DNA from: Burkholderia sp. Bp8963
GTDB lineage: Bacteria > Pseudomonadota > Gammaproteobacteria > Burkholderiales > Burkholderiaceae
NCBI RefSeq assembly: GCF_003854275.1
Contig: NZ_QTQP01000032.1
Span: 25,140-89,139, forward strand
DNA: 64,000 bases
Reading direction: 5' to 3'
Shown: positions 15,577-24,970 of the stretch, one piece after another
Position numbering within the stretch: the stretch's first letter is position 1
How the letters are laid out: the number at the start of each line of letters is the position of its first letter
The notes under the pieces: model-generated
Told to the model about the DNA's origin: nothing
The model's input: the letters and a program-made list of their open reading frames with translations, nothing else
Databases searched by the model: none
Made by a program: the position numbers and the translations under genes

Positions 15577-18135
15577 TTGAAGAGCCCCACCCACGATCAG
15601 TTCGTTCTGCTGGCCCCGCTGACGGGGCCGATCGTACCGCTGGCCGACGTGCCCGATCCGGTGTTCTCCGGCGGGATGTTCGGCGACGGCATCGGCATCG
15701 ACCCGCTCGCCGGCAAGCTCGTCGCGCCGTGCGCAGGCATCGTGTCGCACCTCGCGCGCACGGGCCACGCGGTAACGATCACGACGCCGCAGGGTGCGGA
15801 AGTGCTGCTGCACATCGGCATCGACACGGTCGAGCTGAACGGCCAGGGCTTCACCGCGCGGGTCGAGGCCGGCGCGCGTGTCGACGCGGGCGACCTGCTG
15901 ATCGAGTTCGACCAGGATGCGGTTGCGCGCAGCGCGCATTCGCTCGTGTCGGTGATCGCGATCGCGAATTCCGATGCGTTCGAGGTGATCGATCGCGCGC
16001 AAGGCTCCGCCACAGCAGGCGAGACGCCGCTCCTCACGCTGCGCGGCAAGGGCGAAGCGGGCGTGCAGGCGGCGGAGGCCGGCGCCGCGGCGATGAACGA
16101 GGTGCGCCGCGCGATTCGGCTGACGCAGCCGGGCGGCCTGCACGCGCGGCCGGCCGCGCGGGCGCGCGAGGCGGCGCGCGGTCTCGACGCGCACGTCGAC
16201 GTGCACTATGACGGCCGCAAGGCGCCGATCGAGAGCGTGGTCGGGCTGCTCGGCCTTGGCGCCGGCGAACAGGCGACGATCGAGCTGGTCGGGCGCGGCG
16301 CGCAGGCGCAGCAGGCGGTCGATGCGGTCGCAGACGAACTGCTGCGCGAGGCGCATGGCGAGGTCGACGAAAAACCGGCGCGCACGCTGTCGCCCGCACC
16401 GCAGGCGCTCGTGCGCAACGCCGGCGCGCCCCTGGAACCCAACACGCTCGCGGGCGTGTGCGCGGCCCCCGGCATCGCGGTCGGCACGCTGGTGCGCCTC
16501 GACGATGCAGAGCTCACGCCGCCCGAGCAGGCGAGCGGCACGCCCGCGTCGGAGAGTCGCCAGCTCGACCAGGCGCTGAAGGCCGTCGACGCGGAACTCG
16601 ACGTCACCGTGCGCAACGCATCGGCGCGCGGCGCGGTCGGTGAAGCAGGGATCTTCGCGGTGCATCGCGTGCTGCTCGAGGATCCGACGCTGATCGACGC
16701 GGCACGCGACCTGATCAGCCTCGGCAAGAGCGCGGGCCATGCGTGGCGCGCGACGATCCGCACGCAGATCGACACGCTGTCGAAGCTCGACGATGCGCTG
16801 CTCGCCGAGCGCGCGGCGGACCTGCGCGATATCGAGAAGCGCGTGCTGCGCGCGCTCGGCCATGCGAACAGTGCGGCGCGCACGCTGCCCGACGAAGCCG
16901 TGCTGGCCGCCGAGGAATTCACGCCGTCCGATCTCGCGTCGCTCGATCGCGAACACGTGACGGCGCTCGTGATGGCACGCGGCGGCGCGACGTCGCACGC
17001 GGCGATCATCGCGCGCCAGCTCGGCATTCCGGCGCTCGTCGCGGTCGGCGATGCGCTGTACGCGATTCCGGACGGCACGCAGGTCGTCGTCGATGCAAGC
17101 GCGGGCCGGCTCGAACATGCGCCGACCGCGCTCGACGTCGAGCGTGCGCGGCACGAGCGCCAGCGTCTTGCCGGCGTGCGCGAAGCGAACCGCCAGACCG
17201 CGGGCGAAGCCGCCACGACGGCCGACGGCCGCGCGATCGAGGTCGCCGCGAACATCGCGACGCTCGACGACGCGAACACCGCGGTCGACAACGGCGCGGA
17301 CGCGGTCGGCCTGCTGCGCACCGAGCTGATGTTCATCCATCGCCAGGCGGCACCGACGGCGGCCGAGCACCGCGACAGCTACCAGGCGATCGTCGACGCG
17401 CTGCAGGGCCGCACCGCGATCATCCGCACGCTCGACGTCGGCGCGGACAAGGAAGTCGACTACCTGACGCTGCCGCCCGAGCCGAACCCGGCGCTCGGCC
17501 TGCGCGGCATCCGCCTCGCGCAGGTGCGCCCCGACCTGCTCGACGACCAGTTGCAGGGCCTGCTCGCGGTGAAGCCGTTCGGCGCGGTGCGGATCCTGCT
17601 GCCGATGGTCACTGATGCGGGCGAACTGGTGCGGTTGCGCAAGCGCATCGACGAATTCGCGCACGCGATGGGCCGCACCGAGCCGATCGAGGTCGGCGTG
17701 ATGATCGAGGTGCCGTCGGCGGCGCTGCTCGCCGACCAGCTGTCGCAGCACGCGGACTTCCTGTCGATCGGCACCAACGACCTGACCCAGTACACGCTCG
17801 CGATGGACCGCTGCCAGGCCGATCTGGCCGCGCAGGCGGATGGCCTGCATCCGGCCGTGCTGCGCCTGATCGACATCGCGGTGCGCGGCGCGCAGAAGCA
17901 CGGCAAGTGGGTTGGCGTGTGCGGCGCGCTCGGCGGCGATCCGCTCGCGGTGCCGATCCTCGTCGGCCTCGGCGTGACCGAACTGTCGGTCGATCCGGTG
18001 TCGGTGCCGGGCATCAAGGCGCGCGTGCGCCGACTCGATTACCCGCTGTGCCGCCAGCGCGCGCAGGATCTGCTCGCGCTCGATTCGGCGCAGGCGGTAA
18101 GGGCAGCAAGCCGCGAGATCTGGCCGCTCGACTGA
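15577..18135 (+). CDS. Fused PTS protein EIIA(Glc-type)-HPr-Enzyme I
   Basis: A multi-domain phosphotransferase of about 852 residues that carries the whole soluble PTS relay for amino-sugar uptake. Residues ~1-150 are an EIIA-Crr domain with the phosphorylated His in L-L-H-I-G-I-D (about 79). Residues ~175-265 are HPr with G-G-L-H-A-R-P (His about 189). The rest is Enzyme I, with G-G-A-T-S-H-A-A (His about 474), the PEP-binding core and the C-terminal G-V-C-G-A-L-G-G-D catalytic Cys. Start TTG 15577 is preceded by GAGGAG with 6-base spacing; an ATG at 15553 with a weaker site is the alternative. The membrane partner NagE is next in the operon. Confidence 0.92.
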   Translation: MKSPTHDQFVLLAPLTGPIVPLADVPDPVFSGGMFGDGIGIDPLAGKLVAPCAGIVSHLARTGHAVTITTPQGAEVLLHIGIDTVELNGQGFTARVEAGARVDAGDLLIEFDQDAVARSAHSLVSVIAIANSDAFEVIDRAQGSATAGETPLLTLRGKGEAGVQAAEAGAAAMNEVRRAIRLTQPGGLHARPAARAREAARGLDAHVDVHYDGRKAPIESVVGLLGLGAGEQATIELVGRGAQAQQAVDAVADELLREAHGEVDEKPARTLSPAPQALVRNAGAPLEPNTLAGVCAAPGIAVGTLVRLDDAELTPPEQASGTPASESRQLDQALKAVDAELDVTVRNASARGAVGEAGIFAVHRVLLEDPTLIDAARDLISLGKSAGHAWRATIRTQIDTLSKLDDALLAERAADLRDIEKRVLRALGHANSAARTLPDEAVLAAEEFTPSDLASLDREHVTALVMARGGATSHAAIIARQLGIPALVAVGDALYAIPDGTQVVVDASAGRLEHAPTALDVERARHERQRLAGVREANRQTAGEAATTADGRAIEVAANIATLDDANTAVDNGADAVGLLRTELMFIHRQAAPTAAEHRDSYQAIVDALQGRTAIIRTLDVGADKEVDYLTLPPEPNPALGLRGIRLAQVRPDLLDDQLQGLLAVKPFGAVRILLPMVTDAGELVRLRKRIDEFAHAMGRTEPIEVGVMIEVPSAALLADQLSQHADFLSIGTNDLTQYTLAMDRCQADLAAQADGLHPAVLRLIDIAVRGAQKHGKWVGVCGALGGDPLAVPILVGLGVTELSVDPVSVPGIKARVRRLDYPLCRQRAQDLLALDSAQAVRAASREIWPLD

Positions 18136-18190
18136 GCATCGGCGGCGGACTCGCAACGCGTTTCAACGGTTTCAATATCAAAGGAGGGGC

Positions 18191-18221
18191 GGTGCATGCA
18201 TGGAAGCGCCATGCGTGCACC
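18191..18221 (+). other. Hairpin between the EI fusion gene and nagE
   Basis: GGTGCATGCATGG (18191-18203) and CCATGCGTGCACC (18209-18221) form a 13-bp stem with one G-T wobble and a 5-base loop. It has no T-tract. It lies 37 bases before the nagE start and is preceded by an AAGGAGGGG that is not used by any ORF. It may be a stabilising or expression-balancing element. Confidence 0.6.
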
Positions 18222-18257
18222 CACCCTTGATCAATGGAACAAGGATAGGAGGACTGA

Positions 18258-20033
18258 ATGGACGGAAATCCGTTTCTGAAGATACAGAGCCTGGGCCGCG
18301 CACTGATGCTGCCCATTGCAGTGCTGCCGGTCGCCGGCATCCTGCTGCGCCTCGGCCAGCCGGACGTGTTCAACATCAAGATGATCGCCGACGCGGGCGG
18401 CGCGATCTTCGACAACCTGCCGCTGCTGTTCGCGATCGGCGTGGCGGTCGGCTTCGCGAAGGACAACAACGGCGTCGCGGCGCTCGCGGGTGCGATCGGC
18501 TACCTGATCGAAACCGCGATCATGAAGGACATCGATCCGAAGCTGAACATGGGCGTGCTGTCCGGGATCATCGCGGGCGTGGTCGCGGGCTTGCTGTACA
18601 ACCGCTACAAGGACATCAAGCTGCCCGACTACCTCGCGTTCTTCGGCGGCAAGCGTTTCGTGCCGATCATCACGGGTCTCGCGTGCGTGCTGCTCGGCAT
18701 CGTGTTCGGCTACGTGTGGCAGCCGGTGCAGCACGCGATCGATGCGGCCGGCCAGTGGCTGACGACCGCGGGCGCGATCGGCGCGTTCGTGTTCGGCTTC
18801 CTGAACCGGCTGCTGCTCGTCACGGGCCTGCACCACATCCTCAACTCGCTCGCGTGGTTCGTGTTCGGCAACTTCACGCCGCCGGCCGGTGGCGAGCTCG
18901 TGCACGGCGACCTGCACCGCTTCTTCGCGGGCGACCAGACCGCCGGCACCTTCATGGCCGGCTTCTTCCCGATCATGATGTTCGGCCTGCCTGCCGCGTG
19001 TCTCGCGATGCTGCACGAGGCGCCGAAGGAGCGCCGCGCGGTGGTCGGCGGCCTGCTGCTGTCGATGGCGCTCACATCGTTCCTGACCGGCGTGACCGAG
19101 CCGATCGAATTCAGCTTCATGTTCCTCGCGCCGGTGCTGTACGTGATCCACGCGCTGCTGACGGGGCTGTCGCTCGCGATCTGCCAGCTGCTCGACGTGA
19201 AGCTCGGCTTCACGTTCTCGGCGGGCGCGATCGACTACGTGCTGAACTACGGGTTGTCGACGAAGGGCTGGATCGCGATTCCGCTCGGCATTGCATACGG
19301 CATCGCGTACTACGGGCTGTTCCGCTTCTTCATCCGCAAGTTCAACATGGCGACGCCGGGCCGTGAGCCTGCGACGGCCGACGCGGCGGCCGAGTCGCTC
19401 GACGCGGGTGTCGGCGTCGCGCCGATCGCGGCTGCCACCGCGCCGCGCGCACAGCGCTACATCGCCGCGCTCGGCGGCGCCGCGAACCTGACAGTCGTCG
19501 ACGCATGCACGACGCGCCTGCGCCTGAGCGTCGTCGATCCGGGCAAGGTGTCGGAAGCGGACCTGAAGGCGGTCGGCGCGCGCGGCGTGCTCAAGCGCGG
19601 CGGCAACAGCGTGCAGGTGATCATCGGGCCGGAGGCGGACATCATCGCCGACGAAATGCGCACGGCGATCGGCGGCGGTGCTGCGGCAAGCACTGAGGCA
19701 AGCGCTGCGGTGCCGACGGTTGCCGCTGCACCGGCGGCCACGGCTGCGGTCGGCGCGGCCGGTCCGCTCGATCCGGAGCCGGCACGCTGGCTCGCGGTGT
19801 TCGGCGGCGCGACGAACGTTGCGTCGCTCGACGCGGTGGCGACCACGCGCCTGCGTGTCGTCGTGCTCGATCCGTCGGCGGTCGATCGCCAGCGCCTCGA
19901 ATCGCTCGACGTCGCGTGGGTCGGCGCCGACACGTTCCACATCGTCTGCGGCAGCGCAGCGTCGCGCTACGCGGAGCAGCTCAATGCGCGCCTGCCGGCG
20001 GCGGGCGGCGGGGCAGCCGCGCAGCCGGCCTGA
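18258..20033 (+). CDS. nagE: N-acetylglucosamine-specific PTS EIICB with an extra, degenerate IIB domain
   Basis: A 591-residue PTS permease. Residues ~1-375 are the EIIC membrane domain (starting G-R-A-L-M-L-P-I-A-V-L-P-V-A), with the H-H-I-L-N and T-E-P-I-E-F-S-F-M-F sugar-binding loops. A first IIB domain follows at ~395-470 with the phosphorylated Cys in D-A-C-T-T-R-L-R-L (about C417). A second IIB-like copy occupies ~510-585, but its motif reads D-A-V-A-T-T-R-L-R-V, so the phospho-Cys is replaced by Ala. An Ala/Pro-rich linker joins the copies. It imports and phosphorylates GlcNAc using the fused EIIA-HPr-EI. AGGAGG precedes the ATG; a terminator follows. Confidence 0.93.
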   Translation: MDGNPFLKIQSLGRALMLPIAVLPVAGILLRLGQPDVFNIKMIADAGGAIFDNLPLLFAIGVAVGFAKDNNGVAALAGAIGYLIETAIMKDIDPKLNMGVLSGIIAGVVAGLLYNRYKDIKLPDYLAFFGGKRFVPIITGLACVLLGIVFGYVWQPVQHAIDAAGQWLTTAGAIGAFVFGFLNRLLLVTGLHHILNSLAWFVFGNFTPPAGGELVHGDLHRFFAGDQTAGTFMAGFFPIMMFGLPAACLAMLHEAPKERRAVVGGLLLSMALTSFLTGVTEPIEFSFMFLAPVLYVIHALLTGLSLAICQLLDVKLGFTFSAGAIDYVLNYGLSTKGWIAIPLGIAYGIAYYGLFRFFIRKFNMATPGREPATADAAAESLDAGVGVAPIAAATAPRAQRYIAALGGAANLTVVDACTTRLRLSVVDPGKVSEADLKAVGARGVLKRGGNSVQVIIGPEADIIADEMRTAIGGGAAASTEASAAVPTVAAAPAATAAVGAAGPLDPEPARWLAVFGGATNVASLDAVATTRLRVVVLDPSAVDRQRLESLDVAWVGADTFHIVCGSAASRYAEQLNARLPAAGGGAAAQPA

Positions 20034-20087
20034 CGTCGCGCGGCGATGGCGGCAGTGATTCCCCGATCGTGGCCGCACCCGGAAACG

Positions 20088-20115
20088 AAACACGGCGCCC
20101 GAGGGCGCCGTGTTT
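20088..20115 (+). terminator. Terminator of the nag operon
   Basis: AAACACGGCGCCC (20088-20100) and GGGCGCCGTGTTT (20103-20115) form a perfect 13-bp stem with a 2-base centre, 55 bases after nagE. The T residues are within the stem end. Being symmetric, it can also serve the cyd operon on the other strand. Confidence 0.85.
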
Positions 20116-20187
20116 CATTGCGGGTGGGTTTGCGTTGCGCGGGCTGTCAGGCCGCGCCCGCAGCGGGCCGCGTCAGTTCGCGCGTAC

Positions 20188-20292
20188 TTACGCTTCCTGC
20201 TTGCTGCGCTGTCGCGCTTCGAGCCACATCGCGTTGATGATGCCGAACGCGAGCGCGACGCCGATACCGAGAATCCAGCTGAAATACCACAT
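20188..20292 (-). CDS. cydX: CydX, small subunit of cytochrome bd oxidase
   Basis: A 34-residue single-span membrane protein starting M-W-Y-F-S-W-I-L-G, with a G-I-I-N-A-M-W-L-E segment at the membrane exit, the YbgT/CydX signature. CydX binds CydA and stabilises the haem centres. It is the last gene of the cydP-cydA-cydB-cydX cluster, 64 bases after cydB. It is too short for most automatic gene finders. Confidence 0.92.
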   Translation of the reverse strand: MWYFSWILGIGVALAFGIINAMWLEARQRSKQEA

Positions 20293-20356
20293 GATCCGAC
20301 TCCTTGCGAAACGGGGGAGGGCGGGGCGGGGGGGCGCCTGCGCGCCCCGGCCCGGT

Positions 20357-21493
20357 TCAGTACATCGAGTGCGTGTTTTCCTCGAGCGCCTGGCGCGTGA
20401 CCTTGCCGCGCATCACGCGGTACACCCAGCTCGTGTAGAGCAGGACGATCGGCAGGAACACGATCACGGCGAACAGCATCACCTGCAGCGTCATGTGGCT
20501 CGACGTCGAGTCCCATACCGTCAGGCTGCTCTTCGGGTCCAGCGACGACGGCATGATGAACGGGAACATCGAGAAGCCCGCGGTCAGGATCACGCCGACG
20601 ATCATCAGGCCCGTGCAGACGAACGCGGTCTTCTCGAGGCGCGAGCCCGCGAGCAGCAGTGCGAGCACGCCGCCCGCGATGCCGACGACAGGCGCCGCGA
20701 TCATCCACGGATATTCGCCGTAGTTCGCGAGCCACAGGCCCGACCCGGAGGCGACATCCTTGAGCAGCGGGTTCGCGACCGTGTCGGTGGGCGCGGCGTG
20801 CGTGATGTGATAGCCGCCGATGTACGACGCGACCAGCACACCGGCGAGCACGAACAGCACGACGGCGAGGAACGCCGACGCGCGCAGCGCGACCGACGCG
20901 CGGCGCGCGATCACGCCGTCCGTCTTCATCTTGATGAACGCGGCGCCGTGCGCGACGAGCATCGTCAGGCTGACGAGGCCGCACAGCAGCGCGAACGGGT
21001 TCAACAGCGCCCAGAAGCTGCCGTGGTAGGTCACGCGCAGATCGGTGTCGAACTGGAACGGCACGCCCTGCAGCAGGTTGCCGAATGCGACGCCGAACAC
21101 GAGTGCCGGCACGAAGCCGCCGACGAACAGGCCCCAGTCCCAGGCCGCGCGCCAGCGCGGGTCCGGCCGCTTGCTGCGGTAGTCGAAGCCGACCGGCCGG
21201 AAGAACAGCGCGAACAGCACGAGCAGCATCGCGAAGTAGAAGCCGGAGAACGACGCCGCATAGACGAGCGGCCAGGCGGCAAACATCGCGCCGCCGGCGG
21301 TGATCAGCCACACCTGGTTGCCTTCCCAGGTTGCGCCTACCGTGTTGACGATGATGCGGCGCTCGTCGTCGGTCTTGCCGAGGAACGGCAGCAGCGCGGT
21401 CGCGCCCATGTCGAAGCCGTCGGTGACGGCGAAGCCGATCAGCAGCACGCCGACGAGCAGCCACCAGATCAGCTTGAGAGTTGCATAGTCCAT
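20357..21493 (-). CDS. cydB: Cytochrome bd quinol oxidase subunit II
   Basis: A 378-residue membrane protein with about nine transmembrane helices, partner of CydA in the oxygen-scavenging terminal oxidase. It begins M-D-Y-A-T-L-K-L-I-W-W and has the conserved D-G-F-D-M-G near residue 25 and W-E-G-N-Q-V-W-L near 57. Length and motifs match the family. It lies 37 bases downstream of cydA on the same strand. Confidence 0.95.
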   Translation of the reverse strand: MDYATLKLIWWLLVGVLLIGFAVTDGFDMGATALLPFLGKTDDERRIIVNTVGATWEGNQVWLITAGGAMFAAWPLVYAASFSGFYFAMLLVLFALFFRPVGFDYRSKRPDPRWRAAWDWGLFVGGFVPALVFGVAFGNLLQGVPFQFDTDLRVTYHGSFWALLNPFALLCGLVSLTMLVAHGAAFIKMKTDGVIARRASVALRASAFLAVVLFVLAGVLVASYIGGYHITHAAPTDTVANPLLKDVASGSGLWLANYGEYPWMIAAPVVGIAGGVLALLLAGSRLEKTAFVCTGLMIVGVILTAGFSMFPFIMPSSLDPKSSLTVWDSTSSHMTLQVMLFAVIVFLPIVLLYTSWVYRVMRGKVTRQALEENTHSMY

Positions 21494-21530
21494 AGCGATT
21501 CCTTGTTCGGTGTCGGGTACGCGTGCGCCG

Positions 21531-23108
21531 TCATACGGACGCGCGCTCGGCGGCGATCAGCTCGTGGTGGTAGCGCCCCGTATGCAGCGACGACGGGCCG
21601 AGACGTGCGTACTTGAACATCAGCGTGATCTCGACGATGAAGAGCACCGTGTAGAACAGGATGAAGCCGGCGAGGCTCAGGTACAGGTCGGACGGCGTCA
21701 GGCTCGACGCGGACAGGTGCGTCGGCAGCACGCCCGCGATCGTCCACGGCTGTCGGCCCAGTTCGGCGACGACCCAGCCGAATTCGATCGCGATCCACGG
21801 CAGCGGGATTGCCCACACCGCGTAGCGCAGGAACCAGCGGCGGTTGTCCTGCAGCAGTTCGCGGCGCGCGCAGAACCAGAACGCGGCGACGAAGGTCGCG
21901 ACGAACAGGAAACCGAGGAACACCATGATCCGGAACGAGAAGAACACCGGCGCGACGGGCGGGATGGTCTTCTTCGCGGCTTCCTTGATCTGCTCGGGCG
22001 TCGCGTCGGTCACGTTCGGCGTGAACTGCTTGAGCATCAGCCCGTAGCCGAGATACTGCTTGTGCCGGTCGAACAGCGCTTGCGTCGCGGCGCTCTTGTC
22101 GCCTTCCTTGAGCTTCTGCAGCGCGCCGTACGCGATCATCCCGCTCTGGATGTGCTCCTCGCTGTGCTTCGCGAGATCGCGCAGGCCGACCACCGGCTCG
22201 TCGATCGAGCGCGTCGCGATCAGGCCGAGCGCGTACGGGATCTTGATCGCGTAGTCGGTACGCTGCTCCTTCTGGTTCGGCAGGCCGATCAGCGTGAACG
22301 ACGCGGGCGCCGGCTGCGTTTCCCATTCGGATTCGATCGCGGCGAGCTTCATCTTCTGCACTTCGCCGGTCGTGTAGCCCGATTCGTCGCCGAGCACGAT
22401 CACGCAAAGCGTCGATGCGAGGCCGAAGCCGGCCGCGACCGCGAACGAGCGCAGCGCGAAGTCGGTGTCGCGCTTCTTCAGCAGGTACCACGACGACACG
22501 CCGAGCACGAACATCGCAGCCGACACGTAGCCGGCCGACACGGTGTGCACGAACTTCACCTGCGCGACCGGGTTGAAGATCACGTCGAACAGGCTCGTCA
22601 TCTCCATGCGCATCGTCTGGTAATTGAACTCGGCGCCGACCGGGTTGTTCATCCAGCCGTTCGCGACGAGGATCCACAGCGCGGACAGGTTCGAGCCGAG
22701 CGCGACGAGGAACGTGACCATCAGGTGCTTGACCTTCGACAGGCGGTTCCAGCCGAAGAAGAACAGGCCGACGAACGTCGATTCGAGGAAGAACGCCATC
22801 AGGCCTTCGACCGCGAGCGGCACGCCGAAGATGTCGCCGACGTAGTGCGAGTAGTACGACCAGTTCGTGCCGAACTGGAATTCGAGCGTGATGCCGGTCG
22901 TCACGCCCATCGCAAAGTTGATCCCGAACAGCTTGCCCCAGAACTGGGTCATGTCCTTGTAGACCTGCTTGCCGGTCATCACGTACACGGCTTCCATGAT
23001 CACGAGCAGCCACGACAGACCGAGCGTCAGCGGCACGAACAGGAAGTGGTAGAGCGCTGTGATGCCGAACTGCAGTCGTGACAGATCGACGACTTCGCTA
23101 CTTATCAT
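21531..23108 (-). CDS. cydA: Cytochrome bd quinol oxidase subunit I
   Basis: A 525-residue membrane protein that binds haems b558, b595 and d and oxidises quinol with oxygen as acceptor. It begins V-V-D-L-S-R-L-Q-F-G-I-T-A-L-Y-H-F-L-F-V-P, where the His is a haem ligand. The G-R-Q-P-W motif near residue 450 and the quinol-binding Q loop of about 250-350 are present. The ATG overlaps the cydP stop by 11 bases. It is expected to be favoured at low oxygen; an FNR-like box lies upstream of cydP. Confidence 0.95.
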   Translation of the reverse strand: MISSEVVDLSRLQFGITALYHFLFVPLTLGLSWLLVIMEAVYVMTGKQVYKDMTQFWGKLFGINFAMGVTTGITLEFQFGTNWSYYSHYVGDIFGVPLAVEGLMAFFLESTFVGLFFFGWNRLSKVKHLMVTFLVALGSNLSALWILVANGWMNNPVGAEFNYQTMRMEMTSLFDVIFNPVAQVKFVHTVSAGYVSAAMFVLGVSSWYLLKKRDTDFALRSFAVAAGFGLASTLCVIVLGDESGYTTGEVQKMKLAAIESEWETQPAPASFTLIGLPNQKEQRTDYAIKIPYALGLIATRSIDEPVVGLRDLAKHSEEHIQSGMIAYGALQKLKEGDKSAATQALFDRHKQYLGYGLMLKQFTPNVTDATPEQIKEAAKKTIPPVAPVFFSFRIMVFLGFLFVATFVAAFWFCARRELLQDNRRWFLRYAVWAIPLPWIAIEFGWVVAELGRQPWTIAGVLPTHLSASSLTPSDLYLSLAGFILFYTVLFIVEITLMFKYARLGPSSLHTGRYHHELIAAERASV

Positions 23109-23367
23109 GTTGGTCTCCCTGGGTAGAAACGGGCGCCGGGACCGAGAGCAGCTTCTCGGCGACGGCGGCAGGCGGCAGCGACATGTGCTCGGCCTGCGGA
23201 TGATTGAAGAATGCGTATTTGAGCGCCATCAGCAGGGCCAGCTTGACGATCAGTACGAAAGTGATGTCCCGGGCGAGGGTCGGGCCGCGGGCCCACGTGG
23301 CGATGCGGCCACGCCAGCCTGCCGACCCCGCGGCAGGTGATGCGGGCTTTTTGTCGATCGAGATCAC
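23098..23367 (-). CDS. cydP: CydP, small protein of the cytochrome bd cluster
   Basis: An 89-residue protein with one central hydrophobic segment (I-T-F-V-L-I-V-K-L-A-L-L-M-A-L-K), then a conserved A-F-F-N-H-P-Q-A-E-H-M stretch, which matches the CydP family found just upstream of cydA in beta-proteobacteria. Its exact role is unknown; oxidase assembly is the usual suggestion. It overlaps cydA and is the first gene of the operon. Confidence 0.88.
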   Translation of the reverse strand: MISIDKKPASPAAGSAGWRGRIATWARGPTLARDITFVLIVKLALLMALKYAFFNHPQAEHMSLPPAAVAEKLLSVPAPVSTQGDQHDK

Positions 23368-23541
23368 GGCGATTATCCTGAATCGATTTAACGCGGGTTG
23401 GGGGCGACTTTACGTTGGATATATGACGGCTGTTAAGCGGTTTCTTAATCCTGTTGCGCCGGACATACCCATTCTAAAAGGCCGCCTTCGCCGCGCCGAG
23501 TGCTGCGCTGCGGCACACCGTCGCGAACGGCGCGGCGGGAT

Positions 23542-23555
23542 TTGACGTAAATCAA
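23542..23555 (-). promoter_or_regulatory. FNR/Anr-like box upstream of the cyd operon
   Basis: TTGACGTAAATCAA matches the TTGAT-N4-ATCAA consensus with one change. It lies 175 bases before cydP. Low-oxygen activation of cyd by FNR-type regulators is well known; here the distance to a promoter is not established, so the link is inferred. Confidence 0.55.
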
Positions 23556-23616
23556 TGTTTTTCGGAAACGGCCTTTCGCGACTGAATACCCGATGAAATC
23601 GGTCAATCAATCGACG

Positions 23617-23648
23617 AAAAAAAACCGCTGCCGGGTGGCAGCGGTTTT
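23617..23648 (-). terminator. Terminator of rpoH
   Basis: AAAACCGCTGCC (23621-23632) and GGCAGCGGTTTT (23637-23648) form a 12-bp stem; on the minus strand it is followed by a long T-tract (A residues at 23617-23624 on the plus strand). It lies 27 bases after the rpoH stop. Confidence 0.9.
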
Positions 23649-23674
23649 GGTTACGACGCTTTGAATCAGTCGAT

Positions 23675-24610
<936 letters not shown>

Positions 24611-24671
24611 TTAAGAAAACTCCTTTGGAATCAGGGATGAACCCCGGTATCGGATGATTCCGCGGTCAATC

Positions 24672-24698
24672 TTAGCACTCCCTTCAACGGAGTGCTAA
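24672..24698 (-). promoter_or_regulatory. CIRCE element (HrcA operator) of rpoH
   Basis: TTAGCACTC (24672-24680), nine bases, then GAGTGCTAA (24690-24698): an exact match to the CIRCE consensus. It sits between rpoH and pagL, 62 bases before the rpoH start. HrcA binding here would hold rpoH down in unstressed cells. Confidence 0.93.
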
Positions 24699-24737
24699 TT
24701 CCTTAGAGGGGGCACGGGCTTTCGAGTTCCCGATTCT

Positions 24738-24761
24738 CTATCGATCTTGCGAGATCGATAG
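24738..24761. promoter_or_regulatory. Perfect 10-bp-arm palindrome in the rpoH-pagL intergenic region
   Basis: CTATCGATCT (24738-24747) and AGATCGATAG (24752-24761) are exact inverted copies around TGCG. It has no T-tract on either side, so it is not an obvious terminator. It lies 210 bases before pagL and 128 before rpoH. An operator for an unknown dimeric regulator is the simplest reading. Confidence 0.55.
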
Positions 24762-24970
24762 TGTTAGGCGTGACCACTCGAACGCCGGCAAGTTCCATAA
24801 GTCGTTGTTTTTCCGAGGATCAGGCAGACGGTTCCGATTTTTGTAGTTTAGGAAGCAAACCATTTCGCTCTGTGATGCCGATCGGAAAAGTCCTTTACCA
24901 TAAGATTCTGTTCGCTCGATCCAGGCCGTCCGCGGCCGGTTCCATTCAACCCACAGAGTTGGAGTGTCAG

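Noticed and set aside
15520..18156. An 878-codon ORF antisense to the EIIA-HPr-EI gene
   Set aside because: Same cause: the opposite strand encodes a complete, motif-rich PTS protein.
23410..23610. A 66-codon ORF upstream of cydP
   Set aside because: It lies over the FNR-like box in low-coding-potential DNA and has no recognisable domain.
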